Part shown: positions 6,596-12,461 of the stretch, one piece after another | Layout: the number at the start of each line of letters is the position of its first letter | How positions within the stretch are numbered: position 1 is the stretch's first letter | Source of the DNA: DASVWH01 sp036389715 | GTDB taxonomy: Bacteria > Acidobacteriota > Blastocatellia > Pyrinomonadales > Pyrinomonadaceae | Direction of reading: 5' to 3' | Assembly (NCBI GenBank): GCA_036389715.1 | Contig: DASVWH010000184.1 | Span: 1-12,461, forward strand | Length of the DNA: 12,461 nucleotides | Program-made: the position numbers and the translations under genes | Notes under the pieces: generated by a model | Told to the model about the DNA's origin: nothing | Databases searched by the model: none | What the model saw: the letters and a program-made list of their open reading frames with translations, nothing else

Positions 6596-6934
6596 AATTC
6601 CTCTGACGTTTAGCTAATTCAATGACGTGAAGAAAATGCAGTTAAGTTCCGTGAAGAAACTCGCATCAGTAGTAAAACGCCTTGGAAACGCAGGTATCTT
6701 CCATACATCGGGCCATCTTGTCAAGCATTTGCCATCCGCGATTTTTATGAAGGGCGAGGATTCTCCGGCCATATTCGAGCGCCGCTCGGCGCTTATCTAT
6801 GAGGCCGAACCGGCTCACTGCGCCGCCGGGCAAGCCTTCCCGCGCCCGGAATTCTTCTGCTATGTTTCCCCTGCTTTTCAACCCTCGACGCCCGGCGCTC
6901 GAACTCTTTCAGGCGCGCGCTCTCAAGCAGAGGA

Positions 6935-6963
6935 TTGACGGAGCACGCCCGCACGCCGATAAA
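6935..6963 (+). promoter_or_regulatory. Candidate upstream promoter for pyrR leader
   Basis: TTGACG (6935-6940) and GATAAA (6958-6963) are spaced 17 bp apart and match the sigma70 hexamers at five and four positions. A start near 6970 would give a leader of about 148 nt containing the 7012-7070 hairpin before pyrR. Confidence 0.4.
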
Positions 6964-7011
6964 GAGTTGCCAGATTCGCGGGCAGTTTCAAATATCACGG
7001 CAATCGAGGGA

Positions 7012-7070
7012 GGCCACCGCTTTAACTTCTACCCGGCAGGTTGTGCAGGGTGGAAGTTAAGGGCGGAGCC
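7012..7070 (+). promoter_or_regulatory. Long hairpin upstream of pyrR
   Basis: TTAACTTCTACCC (7022-7034) pairs with GGGTGGAAGTTAA (7048-7060): 13 bp with one T-G wobble. The stem continues inward through a GCA/TGC step to the five-base loop GGTTG and outward through broken GGC/GCC pairing. It lies between two candidate promoters. If transcribed from the upstream one, it would be the main structure of the pyrR leader. No T-run follows. Confidence 0.5.
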
Positions 7071-7080
7071 ACCTCATCCC

Positions 7081-7109
7081 TTGTCTCTTGCCCTGGTTCT
7101 TGCTAGTAT
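7081..7109 (+). promoter_or_regulatory. Candidate proximal promoter for pyrR
   Basis: TTGTCT (7081-7086) and TAGTAT (7104-7109) are 17 bp apart, each matching the consensus at four positions. The predicted start, at about 7116, is within two or three bases of the pyrR ATG at 7118, which would give a leaderless or nearly leaderless mRNA. This agrees with the absence of any Shine-Dalgarno sequence before that ATG. Confidence 0.45.
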
Positions 7110-7117
7110 CCGCGCGA

Positions 7118-7684
7118 ATGGATTTCGTCGAAAAAGCACGAATCATGGATGGAGCGCGGATCAATCGCGCGCTCTCAAGGCTGGCTTCCGAGATCGTCGA
7201 GGAGAACCACGGGGCGGGCGATCTTTACCTGGTCGGGATACAGCGGCGCGGCGTGCCCCTGGCCGAGCGCCTCGCCGACAAGATTGCGGATTTGGAGGGC
7301 GAGCGCCCGCCCGTCGGCATCCTCGACATCACGCTCTACCGCGACGACCTCTCGACCGTCGGCGCTAACCCGATAGTCAACCGGACCGAACTGCCCGGCG
7401 ATGTCGAGAATCGCAACATCGTCTTGATTGACGACGTGCTCTACACGGGCCGCACGATTCGCGCGGCGCTCGATCAATTGATTGACTTCGGACGGCCGCG
7501 CCGCGTGCAGCTGGCGGTCCTCGTAGACCGCGGCAAAGAGCACCGCGAGCTGCCGATTCAGGCCGACTACATAGGCAAGGTCGTGCCGACGAAAAAGAGT
7601 GAGATCATCAAAGTGATGCTCACGGATTTTGACGAAGAAGAGGGCGTCGCCATCGTCGAGCGACCGACAACCGAGACTTCCTGA
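7118..7684 (+). CDS. pyrR: PyrR bifunctional regulator / uracil phosphoribosyltransferase
   Basis: PyrR binds pyr mRNA in response to UMP and usually keeps weak uracil phosphoribosyltransferase activity. From the ATG at 7118 the protein has 188 residues, close to the roughly 180 of known PyrR. VEKARIMDGARINRALSRLA (4-23) matches the usual N terminus, followed by LYLVGIQRRGVPLAERLA (37-54), GILDITLYRDDL (67-78), and the PRPP loop VLIDDVLYTGRT (102-113). The C-terminal YIGKVVPTKKSEIIKV (151-166) is typical. An ATG at 7088 would add an atypical hydrophobic stretch inside the promoter region; one at 7145 would remove a conserved strand. The gene is directly followed by an intrinsic terminator and then pyrB, as in attenuation-controlled pyr operons. 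Whether it acts by attenuation or by blocking translation cannot be read from sequence. Confidence 0.95.
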   Translation: MDFVEKARIMDGARINRALSRLASEIVEENHGAGDLYLVGIQRRGVPLAERLADKIADLEGERPPVGILDITLYRDDLSTVGANPIVNRTELPGDVENRNIVLIDDVLYTGRTIRAALDQLIDFGRPRRVQLAVLVDRGKEHRELPIQADYIGKVVPTKKSEIIKVMLTDFDEEEGVAIVERPTTETS

Positions 7685-7686
7685 AG

Positions 7687-7713
7687 AGCGGCCAGAGATG
7701 GCCGCTTTTTTTT
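7687..7713 (+). terminator. Intrinsic terminator between pyrR and pyrB
   Basis: AGCGGCCA (7687-7694) pairs perfectly with TGGCCGCT (7699-7706) around a GAGA tetraloop, followed by eight T (7706-7713). It starts two bases after the pyrR stop and 33 bp before pyrB. No promoter is visible in those 33 bp, so pyrBC expression must read through here or start within pyrR. The apical CAGAGA matches the CNGNGA hexaloop consensus of PyrR-binding loops, suggesting but not proving PyrR-dependent attenuation. Confidence 0.88.
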
Positions 7714-7746
7714 AGACCTGGATTCGGCGGGCAACAGCGGGGGCTG

Positions 7747-8739
7747 ATGAGCTCATCCTTCAAGCACAAAGACCTGCTCGGCATCCGCGAGCTGACGGCC
7801 GCCGAGATCACACATGTGCTCGACACGGCCGAAGGCTTTCGCGACATCTCGCGGCGTGAGATTAAGAAAGTCCCGACCCTGCGCGGGCGCACCGTCATCA
7901 ATCTCTTCTTCGAGCCTTCGACGCGCACCCGGACCTCCTTCGAGATCGCGGCCAAGCGGCTCTCGGCCGACGCCATCAACATCAGCGCCTCTACTTCGAG
8001 CGTCACTAAGGGCGAGACCCTGATGGACACGGCGCGCAATCTCGAAGCGATGGCCCCGGACTGTATAGTCATCCGCCACTCGTCGGCGGGCGCGCCGCAG
8101 CAACTGGCGCGCATCTGCCGCGCGGCGGTCGTCAACGCGGGCGACGGCGCGCATGAGCATCCGACGCAGGCCCTGCTCGATGCCCTGACCATCCGCGAGC
8201 ACAAGGGCCGCATCGCGGGCCTGGAGGTCGCAATCATCGGCGACATCCTGCATTCGCGCGTCGCGCGCTCGAACATTCATCTTCTGACCAAGCTCGGGGC
8301 CCGTGTCCGCATTGCCGGGCCAGCGACGATGGTCCCGAGAGACTTCGGCGAGCTGGTCGAGAAGGGCCTGCACGTCGAGCGGCGGCTGGAGAGCGCGATT
8401 GACGGCGCGGACGTGGTGATGATTCTGCGGATTCAGCGCGAGCGCCAGTCCGACGCTTTTTTCCCTTCGATGCGCGAGTACGCTGTGCACTACGGGCTGC
8501 ACCTGGAGCACCTGGAACTGGCCGCGCCCGGCGCTATCGTGATGCACCCCGGCCCGATGAATCGCGGGATAGAGATAGCCTCTAACGTCGCAGACAGCGC
8601 CCGCTCCCTGATTCTGGACCAGGTCTCGAACGGCCTGGCCGTGCGGATGGCCGTCCTGTACCTGCTGGCGGGCGGCGCGCATCACGCCGATGCAGTCGAG
8701 CTGGCCCTTAAGAAAACCGCCGAGCCCAAGACACACTAG
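7747..8739 (+). CDS. pyrB: Aspartate carbamoyltransferase catalytic chain
   Basis: Joins carbamoyl phosphate and aspartate to carbamoyl-aspartate, the committed step of pyrimidine synthesis, as a trimer. The 330-residue protein shows FEPSTRTRTSFE (55-66) for carbamoyl phosphate, TKGE with Lys88 reaching the neighbouring subunit's site, HPTQALLDALTI (138-149), the aspartate-binding ILRIQRERQ (226-234), and HPGPMNRGIEI (267-277). These separate it from ornithine carbamoyltransferase. No regulatory-chain gene (pyrI) is nearby, and the neighbour is a type I dihydroorotase, with which such chains often form a complex. A GGGGG run lies a few bases before the ATG. The start codon sits inside the perfect palindrome GATGAGCTCATC (7746-7757). 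pyrC follows 27 bp later. Confidence 0.96.
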   Translation: MSSSFKHKDLLGIRELTAAEITHVLDTAEGFRDISRREIKKVPTLRGRTVINLFFEPSTRTRTSFEIAAKRLSADAINISASTSSVTKGETLMDTARNLEAMAPDCIVIRHSSAGAPQQLARICRAAVVNAGDGAHEHPTQALLDALTIREHKGRIAGLEVAIIGDILHSRVARSNIHLLTKLGARVRIAGPATMVPRDFGELVEKGLHVERRLESAIDGADVVMILRIQRERQSDAFFPSMREYAVHYGLHLEHLELAAPGAIVMHPGPMNRGIEIASNVADSARSLILDQVSNGLAVRMAVLYLLAGGAHHADAVELALKKTAEPKTH

Positions 8740-8766
8740 GAAGCGAGCCGAGGACACACTGGCAGC

Positions 8767-10104
8767 ATGAGATTGTTGATCGCCAACGGTTATTTGATTG
8801 ACCCTTCGCAGGGACAGAACAGCGGCAAGAATCTGTTGATAGAGGACGGCCGCGTCTCGGCCCTGCTTGGTCGCGGCGAGGGTGTGCCGGAGGGCGCGGA
8901 GGTCTTCGACGCGACGGGACTGGTCGTCGCTCCCGGCTTCATAGACATGCACGTTCACCTGCGCGAACCCGGTCAGGAGTACAAGGAGACGATTGCGACG
9001 GGCGCGGCCGCGGCGGTAGCGGGCGGGTGGACCAGCGTCTGCGCGATGCCGAACACCGACCCGGTCAACGACAGCCCCGCCGTCACCCGTTTCATCATCG
9101 AGCAGGCCGAGCGGGCCGGGCTGGCCAACGTCTTTCCCATCGGCTCGATCACGAAAGGCTCGAAAGGCGCGGAGCTCTCGGAGATGGGCGAGATGAAGGC
9201 GGCGGGCATCGTCGCCGTCTCGGACGACGGGCGGCCAGTGCCTTCTGCGGGCATGATGAGACGCGCGATGGAGTACGCCAGCGGTTTTGAGTTGACGGTG
9301 GTGGACCACTGCGAAGACCGCACGCTGGCGGCCGGAGGCGTGATGCACGAGGGGCGCTGGTCGCTGACGCTCGGGCTGCGCGGTATCCCTGCGACGGCCG
9401 AGGAGATGGATGCCGTGCGCGACTGCGCCCTGGCCGAGTTGACCGGAGCGCACGTGCACCTGGCGCATCTCTCGACGCGCGGCGCAATCGAGGCCGTCCG
9501 CCGCGCCAAAGAGATGGGCCTTCCCGTGACCTGCGAGGCCGCGCCGCATCATTGGACGCTGACCGACGAGGCGGTCCAGGAATATGATACGAACACGAAG
9601 ATGAACCCGCCTTTGCGCAGCCCGGAGCACGTCGAGGCGATTCTGGAAGGGCTCAGAGACGGGACGATTGATACCATTGCGACCGATCACGCCCCGCATC
9701 ACGCGGACGAGAAGGCGCTCGAATACGATCAAGCACCGTTCGGTATCACGGGGCTGGAAACAGGGGTCGGGCTGGCGCTCGACGGCTTGGTGCATCGAGG
9801 CATTATCGGGCTGGAACGGCTGGTGGAATTATGCTCGGCCAATCCGGCGCGGATTTTCGGGCTGGCTGATCGCGGCACGCTCCGCAGGCATGCCTGGGGC
9901 GACGTGACGATTTTAGACCCCGAGATGCGCTGGACTTTCGACGCGGCACGCTCCAAATCGAAGAGCCGCAATACGCCCTTCGACGGCCGCGAGATGCGCG
10001 GCGCGGTGGTTGCGACGGTGGTCGCGGGCCGGGTCGTCTATCGTCACCCGGAGCTGGCACGCATCAGCGCCGGGAAGCACGGCAGCGACATGACGCTCAA
10101 GTGA
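8767..10104 (+). CDS. pyrC: Dihydroorotase, type I
   Basis: Closes carbamoyl-aspartate to dihydroorotate in a zinc-dependent amidohydrolase barrel. The 445-residue protein has the type I metal site: GFIDMHVHLREPGQE (57-71) with His62 and His64 and the substrate Arg66, Asp153 in VSDDGRPV, His181 in VVDHCED, His231/His234 in HVHLAHLS, and Asp307 in IATDHAPHH. AMPNTDPVND (93-102) is also typical. Length and motifs fit the Bacillus/Aquifex class and not the shorter E. coli PyrC. In Aquifex this type is active in a complex with aspartate carbamoyltransferase, so direct PyrB-PyrC assembly is likely here. GAGGA twelve bases upstream is a rather distant Shine-Dalgarno sequence. A terminator follows 40 bp downstream. 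Confidence 0.96.
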   Translation: MRLLIANGYLIDPSQGQNSGKNLLIEDGRVSALLGRGEGVPEGAEVFDATGLVVAPGFIDMHVHLREPGQEYKETIATGAAAAVAGGWTSVCAMPNTDPVNDSPAVTRFIIEQAERAGLANVFPIGSITKGSKGAELSEMGEMKAAGIVAVSDDGRPVPSAGMMRRAMEYASGFELTVVDHCEDRTLAAGGVMHEGRWSLTLGLRGIPATAEEMDAVRDCALAELTGAHVHLAHLSTRGAIEAVRRAKEMGLPVTCEAAPHHWTLTDEAVQEYDTNTKMNPPLRSPEHVEAILEGLRDGTIDTIATDHAPHHADEKALEYDQAPFGITGLETGVGLALDGLVHRGIIGLERLVELCSANPARIFGLADRGTLRRHAWGDVTILDPEMRWTFDAARSKSKSRNTPFDGREMRGAVVATVVAGRVVYRHPELARISAGKHGSDMTLK

Positions 10105-10144
10105 GCGAGCCCGGCTGGCTTCAGTTGATGGAACGGATGAGAAA

Positions 10145-10190
10145 CAGGCGGCGCGCTCTTCATCGATGAGCGTGCCGCCTGCTTTTCCTT
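10145..10190 (+). terminator. Intrinsic terminator of the pyrR-pyrB-pyrC operon
   Basis: CAGGCGGCGCGCTC (10145-10158) pairs with GAGCGTGCCGCCTG (10168-10181) through 14 positions, one a G-U wobble, around a nine-base loop. It is followed by CTTTTCCTT. It lies 40 bp after the pyrC stop. Confidence 0.85.
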
Positions 10191-10212
10191 AGGGCAGATG
10201 TGGGCAGATATT

Positions 10213-10389
10213 ACTAGAGAGACCCGCTGCGCTCTCCCCTTCGCAACGGGTCTCTCTAGTGCGGTCGCTCACTTACGTAATGACAGGGGCGACCGATCTC
10301 GTTAGATTTTGTTGGAAGCCCGCCCGCGCTCTCCCCTTCGCTTGCGGGCTTCCATCGTACCGGCAATCTATTCGGTTGCCGATCTCGTT
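10213..10389. repeat. Tandem pair of two-hairpin modules, possible structured RNA
   Basis: Module 1 has hairpin A1 (10213-10260; 14-bp stem ACTAGAGAGACCCG and its complement) and hairpin B1 (10262-10295; CGGTCGC/GCGACCG). Module 2 has A2 (10314-10353; GGAAGCCCGC/GCGGGCTTCC) and B2 (10361-10381; CGGCAA/TTGCCG). A1 and A2 share the identical apical segment GCGCTCTCCCCTTCGC (10229-10244, 10326-10341), a 3-bp GCG/CGC closure around the loop CTCTCCCCTT. B1 and B2 share the overlapping tail CCGATCTCGTT (10293-10303, 10379-10389). The lower stems are unrelated in sequence yet fully paired. It fills the gap between the pyrC terminator and the stop of the convergent gene. No T-run ends either module. 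It could be a small RNA, a repetitive palindromic element or a mobile-element remnant. Confidence 0.65.
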
Positions 10390-10394
10390 TGAGG

Positions 10395-11135
10395 CTATCG
10401 AACGTTCGACGCGGGCAGCGAGACGCTCTGGTTGAGCACTACGCCGAACTCCGTGTCGCGCTTGACGACCGCCTCCTGACCCTTTGAAAAGATCGCGCCT
10501 GCGACTCCCAGCCCCGCGCCGACTCCGGCCCCGATGCCTGCGCCCTTGCCGCCGCCAGCGATTGCGCCGATCAGTGCGCCGGTGGCCGCGCCGCCGCCGA
10601 TGAAGACCACGTTACGCTTCATGGAAGACCTGCCGGAGACCTGGCCCTCGTTGTCGCTGTTACCGCCCGCGTTCTCCGCCAGGTTGGTCAGCGAGCCGTT
10701 GATGGCCCTCGAAGAACCGTTGGGCAGTTGGACGGAGACGAACGAGACGCCAATCGTGCCTGCCTTGCTCTTACGCGAAGCGCGGTCAACGCTGGTCACG
10801 CGGCCCCCGATGATGCTCCCCGAAGGAATCACTTCGATCCCGGCTGAATAGACGGGGTCAACCACCGTCGTCGTAAAGCGGTCGCCGACGCGCGCATTGC
10901 CCGAGCTAATCTCTTCATTCATCCTGACGCGAATCGTCTGGCCCGCATTGACCGTGTAATAAGCGGGCGTCGTGGTATTGGCGACGGGGCGCGTGTAGCG
11001 GCCGAGCCTGGGCGTGCGCCGCCGTGTGCGCCGCGTTTGTCCGAACGCCGGAATAACGCTCCCGGCCATTAATGCTATGAGAACTAAGAACCCGAGGGCG
11101 CGTTGCGCCAGATTGCTTTTAGCGACACTCATCAT
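10395..11135 (-). CDS. Secreted glycine-zipper protein, unknown function
   Basis: From the ATG at 11133-11135 the product has 246 residues. It carries a signal peptide (about 1-32, hydrophobic ALGFLVLIALMAGSVIPAFG), a basic RTRRRTPRLGR segment (36-46), and a beta-rich region (about 58-155; TVNAGQTIRVRMNEEISSG, FTTTVVDPV, EVIPSGSIIGGRVTSV) that loosely resembles TrbI/VirB10-like barrels. A glycine zipper follows (about 179-214; IGGGAATGALIGAIAGGGKG), then a short strand-rich tail. Glycine zippers often insert in or assemble at the outer membrane. GAGAGGA five bases upstream selects this start over the ATG at 11184-11186, whose extra 17 residues would precede the signal peptide. It is transcribed toward the twin-hairpin region and convergent with pyrC. 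The stretch 11136-11381 upstream shows no gene. Confidence 0.8.
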   Translation of the reverse strand: MMSVAKSNLAQRALGFLVLIALMAGSVIPAFGQTRRTRRRTPRLGRYTRPVANTTTPAYYTVNAGQTIRVRMNEEISSGNARVGDRFTTTVVDPVYSAGIEVIPSGSIIGGRVTSVDRASRKSKAGTIGVSFVSVQLPNGSSRAINGSLTNLAENAGGNSDNEGQVSGRSSMKRNVVFIGGGAATGALIGAIAGGGKGAGIGAGVGAGLGVAGAIFSKGQEAVVKRDTEFGVVLNQSVSLPASNVR

Positions 11136-11381
11136 TGAAATCCTCTCTGTTAAGGGCCGCCGCTGCTTTGAGCCCGCGCCGAGCATGCGGTGGACGTTTT
11201 ACCCTAGAGCAATGAGCGTGCCACATTCGCCGGATACTCGCCCAGGGCCATAAAACCGAGGCGGGCGTTGATTTAGAGCCGTTTTTATTCGCGTCCGGCG
11301 GGAGTTCGCGGGCCGTTTGTAAACGATGTGCGCGAGCGGGGCGGCCCCTCTGCACGATATGGGGTGAGGTTGGCGGGTGAG

Positions 11382-11421
11382 AAAAAACGAGAGGCTAAAC
11401 GCTGTTGCATTTTGCCTCTCG
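11382..11421 (-). terminator. Intrinsic terminator of tRNA-Leu
   Basis: CGAGAGGC (11388-11395) and GCCTCTCG (11414-11421) form a perfect 8-bp stem with an 18-base loop. On the minus strand it is followed by six T (11382-11387), starting 20 bases past the tRNA 3' end. Confidence 0.82.
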
Positions 11422-11440
11422 TCCGGCCTTTGAGAGTGGA

Positions 11441-11523
<83 letters not shown>

Positions 11524-11535
11524 GCTGGCGGGCGA

Positions 11536-11565
11536 AAGATAACACGGCGGGCCTGCCGTTTCCAA
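11536..11565 (-). promoter_or_regulatory. Candidate promoter of tRNA-Leu
   Basis: On the minus strand TTGGAA (11560-11565) and TATCTT (11536-11541) are spaced 18 bp apart, each matching the sigma70 consensus at four positions. The start would fall a few bases before the mature tRNA 5' end. Confidence 0.45.
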
Positions 11566-11569
11566 CTTC

Positions 11570-11599
11570 TTCACAGTTGGCGGGCCGGGATGCTAGAAT
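11570..11599 (+). promoter_or_regulatory. Candidate promoter of the Fur-family gene
   Basis: TTCACA (11570-11575) and TAGAAT (11594-11599) lie 18 bp apart. Transcription from about 11606 would exclude the upstream in-frame ATG at 11598 and leave a leader of about 46 nt before the ATG at 11652. The -35 lies in the inverted repeat CCAACT/AGTTGG (11562-11580), which also overlaps the tRNA promoter -35. Confidence 0.45.
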
Positions 11600-11651
11600 G
11601 TTTTTGAACGACAGCCATAAACAGCTAGCTTCTCCCGACAGGTCTAAATTT

Positions 11652-12158
11652 ATGACTGAAGAGCAGGAAGTATTTCTCAAGCACATACAGAAGTCCGGGC
11701 TCAAGCGGACGGCGCAGCGCGACCTGATTCTCGAAGTCTTTCTGCGGACCGAAGAGCACCTGTCGAGCGAGGACCTCTATCGCCTGGTGCAGCACGAAGA
11801 CCCGAGCATCGGGCAGACGACCGTCTATCGCACGCTCAAGCTGTTGACGGAGGCGGGCTTGGCGCGCGAGGTTCGCTTCGGCGACGGGCGCACCCATTAC
11901 GAGCACAATTACAAGCACCAGCATCACGACCACATGATCTGCACCGAGTGCGGGAAGATTATCGAGTTCTATTCCGCCGAGCTGGAAGCGATTCAGGAGG
12001 CGATGGCCGCCAAGTACCATTTCGAGCCGACGCAGCACAGCCTGCGAATCCTGGGCGTCTGCGCCGCTTGCCGCCGCGAAGTGCGCGAGCGCAAAAAACA
12101 GGAATCGGCGGCGCAGCCACACGTCCGGGTCGCCGCCGTCGCCCAGCGCGCAGACTAA
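11652..12158 (+). CDS. Fur-family metal-responsive transcriptional regulator
   Basis: DNA-binding metal sensor. The 168-residue product has an N-terminal winged helix (about 8-84) with GLKRTAQRDLILEVF (16-30), the recognition region SIGQTTVYRTLKLLTEAGL (52-70) and the wing VRFGDGRTHYEH. The dimerisation and metal domain follows, with HHDHMICTECGKIIEF (91-106), structural zinc Cys97/Cys100 and Cys137/Cys140 (VCAACRRE), and His129. The sequence is nearer Fur than Zur or PerR by feel; the metal cannot be assigned from motifs alone. The basic, alanine-rich tail past about 145 is longer than needed. The start at 11652 gives a normal N terminus; the in-frame ATG at 11598 would precede the likely transcription start, and reading further upstream would cross the tRNA. 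Only a weak AGG lies upstream. A terminator follows. Confidence 0.93.
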   Translation: MTEEQEVFLKHIQKSGLKRTAQRDLILEVFLRTEEHLSSEDLYRLVQHEDPSIGQTTVYRTLKLLTEAGLAREVRFGDGRTHYEHNYKHQHHDHMICTECGKIIEFYSAELEAIQEAMAAKYHFEPTQHSLRILGVCAACRREVRERKKQESAAQPHVRVAAVAQRAD

Positions 12159-12183
12159 AATCCAGACCTCAAGTAGACGGTTG

Positions 12184-12240
12184 AAAGGCGAAAGTAAAGG
12201 CCGGGGCGCCGCGTGCACCTGCCTCGCTTTCGCCTTTTTT
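12184..12240 (+). terminator. Intrinsic terminator after the Fur-family gene
   Basis: AAAGGCGAAAG (12184-12194) and CTTTCGCCTTT (12227-12237) form a perfect 11-bp stem around a 32-base GC-rich loop, and T continues to 12240. It begins 25 bp past the stop codon. Confidence 0.85.
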
Positions 12241-12461
12241 CCGCACGAAAAGGGCTGTCAGCCCATCGGGGCCGATTTTCGCCCGGCCGGGGCTTGAGCA
12301 ATAAGTTTTAGCAATAAGTAAACCCGAGTCCTGAGTTGGTTATGCTGAAAGTAACCCAGCACGACACAGATTGTAATGCAGCATCTTCAGCTTGATAGTG
12401 TTCCATAGTCCATGCCACGAACGACTAAACACACGGTCTACGAACCTCGTCCACAACTGCG
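12241..12461. other. Right-edge intergenic stretch
   Basis: No firm gene. It holds the palindrome GGGCTGTCAGCCC (12252-12264) and AGCAATAAGT twice near 12298-12320. There is also a weak plus-strand promoter candidate, TTGTAA (12371-12376) with 17 bp to GATAGT (12394-12399), just before an ATG at 12412. The frame from that ATG (MPRTTKHTVYEPRPQL) stays open to the edge and may be the start of a gene, but too little is visible to say. Confidence 0.4.

Larger units (their letters stand above)
6596..7117. other. Divergent control region without a convincing gene
   Basis: This 522-bp stretch separates the propeller gene (minus) from pyrR (plus). Short open frames inside it show no signal peptide, domain pattern or Shine-Dalgarno support and look accidental. 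What can be seen: CGTGAAGAAA repeated at about 6625 and 6650 in the propeller leader, two plus-strand promoter candidates (6935-6963 and 7081-7109), and a strong hairpin (7012-7070) between them. TCGAGGGAGGCC at 7004-7015 loosely resembles the PyrR-binding consensus, without good flanking pairing. Confidence 0.5.

Noticed and set aside
7004..7015. TCGAGGGAGGCC as a PyrR-binding loop
   Set aside because: Close to the consensus, but the expected upper stem does not pair well.
6627..7368. Open frames upstream of and overlapping pyrR
   Set aside because: No start signal or recognisable domain; the long plus-strand one overlaps pyrR in another frame.
7753..9795. Very long open frame on the minus strand (680 codons) opposite pyrB and pyrC
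   Set aside because: Lies antisense to two certain genes; GC-rich codon bias opens such frames, and the translation shows no family pattern.
11136..11186. Upstream ATG for the glycine-zipper protein
   Set aside because: It would put 17 residues before the signal peptide; GAGAGGA supports the ATG at 11135.

Overview
The window is bacterial, GC-rich (clearly above half by eye) and gene-dense. It looks like Acidobacteriota, possibly a Blastocatellia-type lineage. That assignment is an inference from a few things: the style of the secreted alpha-helical and glycine-zipper proteins, pyrR linked to pyrBC outside the Firmicutes, and heptamer repeats between genes. No rRNA or other decisive marker is present.

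Layout. Positions 1-128 hold the start of an IS1595-like insertion sequence running off the left edge. It abuts a pair of inverted 7-bp tandem arrays (133-315) that reach into the pyrF stop codon. pyrF and pyrD follow on the minus strand (311-2306), with a good sigma70-type promoter upstream of pyrD. Next comes a minus-strand block of four exported or membrane-anchored proteins (2500-6595). In transcription order these are a signal-peptide beta-propeller, a 67-residue secreted four-cysteine peptide, a membrane-anchored thioredoxin-fold protein with a CPKC motif, and a 628-residue secreted helical protein. A 139-bp long-hairpin element lies between the small peptide and the thioredoxin gene. 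A 522-bp divergent control region then leads into pyrR-pyrB-pyrC on the plus strand (7118-10104), with an intrinsic terminator between pyrR and pyrB and another after pyrC.

Right of pyrC is a tandem pair of two-hairpin modules (10213-10389). Their stems differ in sequence but still pair, while a 16-nt apical segment and an 11-nt tail are identical in both. Then come a secreted glycine-zipper protein on the minus strand, a tRNA-Leu(UAA) with its own promoter and terminator, and a divergent Fur-family regulator with a terminator. The last 220 bp hold no firm gene.

Together pyrB, pyrC, pyrD and pyrF cover four of the six steps of de novo UMP synthesis: carbamoyl phosphate to dihydroorotate, then orotate, then OMP to UMP. 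carAB and pyrE are not here. PyrR is the likely RNA-binding sensor, and the terminator after pyrR is the obvious place for attenuation. The four-gene exported block separates the two pyr groups and may form an envelope thiol or peptide system of unknown function. It and the twin-hairpin locus are the least explained parts of the window.
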